A stretch of DNA of 18,264 bases from JBEISR01 sp044337705 (GTDB taxonomy: Bacteria; Planctomycetota; Planctomycetia; Pirellulales; Pirellulaceae): assembly GCA_044337705.1 (NCBI GenBank), contig JBIINB010000091.1, positions 1 to 18,264 of the forward strand, read 5' to 3'. Each line of letters opens with the position of its first letter. Positions within the stretch are counted from its first letter, which is position 1. The notes under the pieces were generated by a model. The model was not told where the DNA came from. It did not search any database and saw only the letters and a program-made list of their open reading frames with translations. Below are positions 15,086 through 18,264 of this stretch, one piece after another. The translations under genes and the position numbers were made by a program.

Positions 15086-16405
15086 CTATTGGTTCGTGGC
15101 CGCTGATTGAGGCGCAGCGATGCAGATCAGCCGCTTGTTGGTGCGGATCAGAAGGTGGCTTGCACTGGCCGCCGGAGTCGCTCGCACCACCTCCGCCAAA
15201 TCGATCTCGCCCAGCTTCTCAAACTCACCGCTTGCGGAAACGACCGTCACCATCCCTTCCTGACTGATCCCGATCAGCTTGTCACCAAGAACCACCGGGG
15301 AACTCGATACATTGCCTCCGATCCGTTCGCTCCAAAGCGTCTTTCCGGAAGGCATCTCCAGACAACTGACAATGCCATTGTCGGCCCAGAGAAACAGATG
15401 ATCGTTGGTGGCGATCGGCGTCGGCACATACGGCGCCCCCCGCGTCACCCGAAATCGCTCGGTGCCCGAGCCGGCGGCATCGATCGCCACCAGAACATTG
15501 CCGCCTCCGCCCGAGCCTTCCGTGGAGATCAGCATGCCATGGGTCAGCAGAGCACTGCTTACGACCCGCTTGCTGAACGCCGATCGACTCCAAAGCTGCT
15601 TGCCACTCTCCGCATCGATCGCAAAAAATCCATCTCCCGTATTGGCTCCCAGCAGCACGGTCCGCCCCTCAGGATCGATCTGTACGCAGGGGGCCCCATA
15701 GCAGACTCGCGTCGCCGTGCGACTCAGCTGCCATCGATCCTGACCGCTGACAGCATCCAGCGCGATCCAGGTATCCTCCCCCGGCGCAACCCCCTCGGGC
15801 AACTCCTGCGCGTCCTGGCTGTTTGCCAAAATCAGCAGCGAACCAACTCGAATGGGCGAGCCTCCAAAGCCATGCTGGCTGACATACCTTCCCAAGTCGC
15901 GGCTCCATAGCTCCTTCCCCTCATGGGAAAACGCTTTGACCACCAGTTGCTCAGGAGTCGCCCACGCCGCATAGACTCCTGACTCATCCACGCAGGGAGT
16001 GCACGAGGCAAAGGAACTCAGTTTGTGGATTGGAAAAGCAGGGGAAGGATACTCTTGGATCCAGATCGCCTTTCCTGTGGTCAGATCGCCGCAGATCAAT
16101 TGCCGCTTTTCCGTCTGCGGATCGGCGCTCAGCAGGTAATAGCGATCCTCCCAAAGGACCGGCGATCCATTCCCCTCGCCCGGCAGATCGATCGACCAAG
16201 CAACCTGATCTGGACGCCAAGGAATGGGTACTCGACACTCGGGCAGCCATCCCTGGCCATTGGGTCCGCGAAAACGCGTCCAGTTGCTTCCCTTCCCCGC
16301 ATCCTGGGCGAGGGCAGGCTGAGCCAACAGCAACCCCAGGACAATCGGTACTGCAATCATCCAATTCAACCGCTGCGCCAACCGCTTCGTACTGCTACGG
16401 ATCAT
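15086..16405 (-). CDS. Exported PQQ-like beta-propeller protein (439 aa)
   Basis: Secreted or periplasmic WD/PQQ-type propeller similar in form to BamB. The signal peptide, residues about 1-33, ends in QPALA. The mature protein opens with NWTRFRGPNGQGW, a typical start of planctomycete propeller proteins. About seven repeats of the type (A)-x-D-x-x-(S/T)-G-x-x-x-W are seen, for example LDAVSGQDRW, IDAESGKQLW and LEMPSGKTLW. No alcohol-dehydrogenase cofactor motifs were recognised, so it is more likely a scaffold or interaction protein than an enzyme. GGAGGGAG lies six bases before the ATG at 16405. It is divergent from the phosphatase gene and upstream of the glycosyltransferase. It should not be called bamB without lipoprotein or Bam-complex evidence; no lipobox Cys is seen. 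Confidence 0.85.
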   Translation of the reverse strand: MIRSSTKRLAQRLNWMIAVPIVLGLLLAQPALAQDAGKGSNWTRFRGPNGQGWLPECRVPIPWRPDQVAWSIDLPGEGNGSPVLWEDRYYLLSADPQTEKRQLICGDLTTGKAIWIQEYPSPAFPIHKLSSFASCTPCVDESGVYAAWATPEQLVVKAFSHEGKELWSRDLGRYVSQHGFGGSPIRVGSLLILANSQDAQELPEGVAPGEDTWIALDAVSGQDRWQLSRTATRVCYGAPCVQIDPEGRTVLLGANTGDGFFAIDAESGKQLWSRSAFSKRVVSSALLTHGMLISTEGSGGGGNVLVAIDAAGSGTERFRVTRGAPYVPTPIATNDHLFLWADNGIVSCLEMPSGKTLWSERIGGNVSSSPVVLGDKLIGISQEGMVTVVSASGEFEKLGEIDLAEVVRATPAASASHLLIRTNKRLICIAAPQSAATNQ

Positions 16406-16527
16406 GAAAATCTCCCTCCGGATACCAATCCAAATCCTTTAGACAGCATCGAGCTCGCCTAAAAATTCTCCCATACCCACTCAACTCATCTGGCTTGAGT
16501 ATAACTGCATGCGGCAATGCAGCAGAT

Positions 16528-16535
16528 GGAGAGGA
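16528..16535 (+). promoter_or_regulatory. Ribosome binding site that fixes the start at 16540
   Basis: GGAGAGGA ends four bases before the ATG at 16540. The upstream in-frame TTG at 16495 has no such site and would add 15 residues that have no counterpart in the family. Confidence 0.6.
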
Positions 16536-16539
16536 TAAG

Positions 16540-17094
16540 ATGGCGATACCGCGATGGCTAGCTCGAGGCCTCTACTGGCCGACACTCGGCTGGAACATGC
16601 TGCTGGGCCGCACTCTGAAAGTCCGCCACTGGTGGGACCAGATCGAGCCGGGGCTTTATCTGGGGGCTGTTCCCCTGCGTCACGATGTCGAAAAGCTATC
16701 CGCGCTGGGAGTGCGGCGAGTTGTCAATACCTGCGAGGAATTCGAAGGCTGGCCTTCGCTCTACGAGCAACATCGCATCGAACAGCTTTGGATCCCCACC
16801 ACCGACTTCAACCCACCTTCGCTAACGCAGATCGATCAGGCGGTCGGATTCATCGCAGAAGCGATTGAGGAAAACAAAGCGGTCTATGTCCATTGCAAGG
16901 CAGGCCGTGCCCGCAGCGCGACGGTGGTTATCTGCTATTTGATGAAGCAACATCAGATCGACCCTCTCACCGCTCAGCAGAAAATCCAGGCCAAAAGACC
17001 CCACGTGCTTCCAGTCATCTATCGGCGAGACGTGGTCCAGCAGTTCCATCGGAGGCTTCGGGACTCGACCGATGGAACTTCAAAAACTCGATGA
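16540..17094 (+). CDS. PTPMT1-like phosphatase, probable phosphatidylglycerophosphate phosphatase (184 aa)
   Basis: Dual-specificity cysteine phosphatase. The active-site loop HCKAGRARSAT has nucleophile C119 and R125 in the C-x5-R form, and D89 in TTDFNPP is the likely general acid. The whole domain resembles animal mitochondrial PTPMT1: HWWDQIEPGLYLGAVPLR corresponds to the PTPMT1 'W..RI.P...LGA.PLR' segment, and YVHCKAGRARSAT is nearly identical to its active site. PTPMT1 dephosphorylates phosphatidylglycerophosphate in cardiolipin/phosphatidylglycerol synthesis. A mammalian-type enzyme of this kind has been described in Rhodopirellula baltica (recalled, not searched). The first about 20 residues are hydrophobic enough (LYWPTLGWNMLLG) to anchor to a membrane. 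The gene stands alone, divergent from the propeller gene. Substrate assignment is inferred. Confidence 0.85.
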   Translation: MAIPRWLARGLYWPTLGWNMLLGRTLKVRHWWDQIEPGLYLGAVPLRHDVEKLSALGVRRVVNTCEEFEGWPSLYEQHRIEQLWIPTTDFNPPSLTQIDQAVGFIAEAIEENKAVYVHCKAGRARSATVVICYLMKQHQIDPLTAQQKIQAKRPHVLPVIYRRDVVQQFHRRLRDSTDGTSKTR

Positions 17095-17109
17095 AATGAA
17101 AAGCTGACC

Positions 17110-18264
17110 CTAGGGAAGGTCAGTTGCATGGATCACTTCGCCGCCGCTGCGCGTCAGCAGGAACCAGAAGACCTCCGGATCGATCCCAGAAGGAAGGGAT
17201 CGTACCGATCCATCCCCCATGGCGACGTTGAGCACCTGGGCACCGTCATCCAGCCGAGTTCCCGCAAGCGGGTTGTCGACATCGGCGGCCAGATCGATCG
17301 GCGCGCTCCATGGAACCGCCTTGGTCGCCGCCGACTCGACGATCATCACCGTATTGGACAGTCCGTCGGTCACTGAAGCTATACGCAAACCTTCATCGGT
17401 CGGCAGGCCGATCCCGGCTTCGGCGGTATCTTCGTAGGTGACGTACGAAGTCATCCCGGGAGGCAACGGCAAGGAGGGATGCGCATAGACCTTCGGCATC
17501 CTCTCCAGCAGCTTGATGTTGTGTTCGCTGTCCCACGGTTCATCCAGGTGAAATTCGTTGTAGAGCGCATTTTCTTCAATGAACGGCAGGATCGCCACAC
17601 GCCAGCTGAGCAGTGGCTTTCCCGTTTCTTTGTCGCAAATAGCACGCGTTGGAAATCGCTTGTAGGCCGATTCGTAGTTGAACAGAGCCAGCATCAATTG
17701 CTTGAGGTTGTTCTGCGAGGACATCCGGCGAGCGGCTTCACGAGCCGCCTGGACGGCGGGCAGCAGCAATCCGACCAGCACCCCAGTCGTTCCCACTCCC
17801 CCCATACCAGCCGTGTCCATCTCAATCAGATTCCTGGCACCTTGGCGACGTGGCGACATCAGCGCGATCCAATCCTTGGAAACACGGTCCATATAGCTCT
17901 TCATCGCCAGCCCAGTGCGGCTGCCATCCTGCATTTCGTTTTCCAGTTGCTCTATGAACATCTGACGCCCTTCGGTCATCAGGGTATCGATCGCCCCTGC
18001 AATCGCCTCTCCGGAGGCGTCATCGGCCCCTGCGATCACCAGTTGCGTCTTTCCCCCAGATAGACCTCCCTCCATCCGCATGGCGATGTAGTCGACATTG
18101 GATGCCAGCACCCCAACCTGTTCGGCCAATTGCGGCGGCATCTGCTGGAATGCACCTTCGGCAAAACCTTCCAGCATGGGCCGCAGCGTCTGGAATGTGA
18201 CAATGCCCAGCATCGTCTGCTCCCCTTGGACCGAGCTTACCAGTTTGGCCAACTCTCCCTGCTT
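17110..18264 (-). CDS. DUF1559 protein with long N-terminal extension (partial, start outside window)
   Basis: The reading frame is open to the end of the window, so the N-terminus is missing; 384 residues are visible. A TTG at 18252 is probably not the start, because the frame continues upstream. The DUF1559 domain, found in planctomycete and Verrucomicrobia pseudopilin-like proteins, begins at about visible residue 155 with LVGLLLPAVQAAREAARR, then NNLKQLMLALFNYE, and ends with MGDGSVRSLPSGID. Most DUF1559 proteins place this hydrophobic helix at the very N-terminus after a prepilin-type cleavage site. Here more than 150 residues of unknown, mostly helical sequence precede it. The conserved H of the H-x9-DG signature is replaced by Gly. 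Cellular role unknown. It is convergent with the phosphatase, with a 15-base gap. Confidence 0.88.
   Translation of the reverse strand, partial: KQGELAKLVSSVQGEQTMLGIVTFQTLRPMLEGFAEGAFQQMPPQLAEQVGVLASNVDYIAMRMEGGLSGGKTQLVIAGADDASGEAIAGAIDTLMTEGRQMFIEQLENEMQDGSRTGLAMKSYMDRVSKDWIALMSPRRQGARNLIEMDTAGMGGVGTTGVLVGLLLPAVQAAREAARRMSSQNNLKQLMLALFNYESAYKRFPTRAICDKETGKPLLSWRVAILPFIEENALYNEFHLDEPWDSEHNIKLLERMPKVYAHPSLPLPPGMTSYVTYEDTAEAGIGLPTDEGLRIASVTDGLSNTVMIVESAATKAVPWSAPIDLAADVDNPLAGTRLDDGAQVLNVAMGDGSVRSLPSGIDPEVFWFLLTRSGGEVIHATDLP

Noticed and set aside
15107..15910. 267-residue plus-strand ORF opposite the propeller gene
   Set aside because: It is Arg/His/Gln-rich antisense, with no recognisable domain; the propeller repeats on the other strand are clear.
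16438..16506. Divergent promoter with TATAACT near 16500
   Set aside because: A -10-like TATAAC is present, but no acceptable -35 at 16-18 bases could be found on either strand.
17102..17125. Short hairpin (CTGACC/GGTCAG) between phosphatase and DUF1559 genes as a terminator
   Set aside because: The stem is only six strong pairs, has no T-run on either strand, and its right arm lies in the DUF1559 coding region.

Overview
The window is chromosomal DNA from a planctomycete, most likely of the Pirellulaceae (Rhodopirellula/Blastopirellula-like). The evidence is the combination of families: a BBP7-type beta-barrel porin, a DUF1559 protein, a DUF1080 (3-keto-disaccharide hydrolase) protein, a giant SdrD_B/DUF11 surface protein with an N-terminal LEPR-XLL-like motif, a PEP-CTERM protein, a PQQ-type beta-propeller protein, and a PTPMT1-like phosphatase. 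Gene density is moderate, orientation changes often, and several intergenic regions are long. No rRNA, tRNA, CRISPR array, transposase or phage gene was seen.

Layout. 1-162 is the 3' end of an unidentified gene. 216-2642 (+) is a YfhO-like multi-pass membrane protein. 2757-3905 (-) is a secreted glycine-rich protein of unknown function. 3906-4712 is a long noncoding stretch with palindromic intergenic repeats, including an exact 18-bp inverted pair. 4713-5606 (-) is a PEP-CTERM secreted protein. 5607-6139 is noncoding between divergent genes. 6140-7789 (+) is a BBP7 outer-membrane protein with His-rich pentapeptide repeats and a Cys-rich segment, followed by a strong terminator. 8111-11671 (+) is the giant SdrD_B/DUF11 surface protein. 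It ends at a bidirectional UUCG-loop terminator shared with 11802-12749 (-), an orphan beta-class DNA methyltransferase. Divergent from the methyltransferase, across a large hairpin, is 12912-13727 (+), a DUF1080 protein. Its stop codon shares a CTAG palindrome with the stop of 13724-15031 (-), a GT1-type glycosyltransferase. Upstream of the glycosyltransferase on the same strand is 15086-16405 (-), a secreted PQQ-like beta-propeller protein. Divergent from that is 16540-17094 (+), a PTPMT1-like phosphatase. Convergent with the phosphatase is 17110-18264 (-), a DUF1559 protein whose N-terminus lies beyond the window.

How the genes work together. Most products are exported or act at the cell surface, or on lipids and glycans: porin, surface adhesin-like protein, PEP-CTERM protein, DUF1080, propeller, glycosyltransferase and phosphatidylglycerophosphate phosphatase candidate. 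They look like independent transcription units, not one pathway. The only plausible operon is propeller plus glycosyltransferase (54-nt gap, same strand). I see no compelling new multi-gene system. The most interesting items are the eukaryote-like PTPMT1 phosphatase, the unusual N-terminal region of the porin, the domain mosaic of the giant surface protein, the repeat-rich noncoding stretch at 4.1-4.5 kb, and the hairpin between the methyltransferase and DUF1080 genes.
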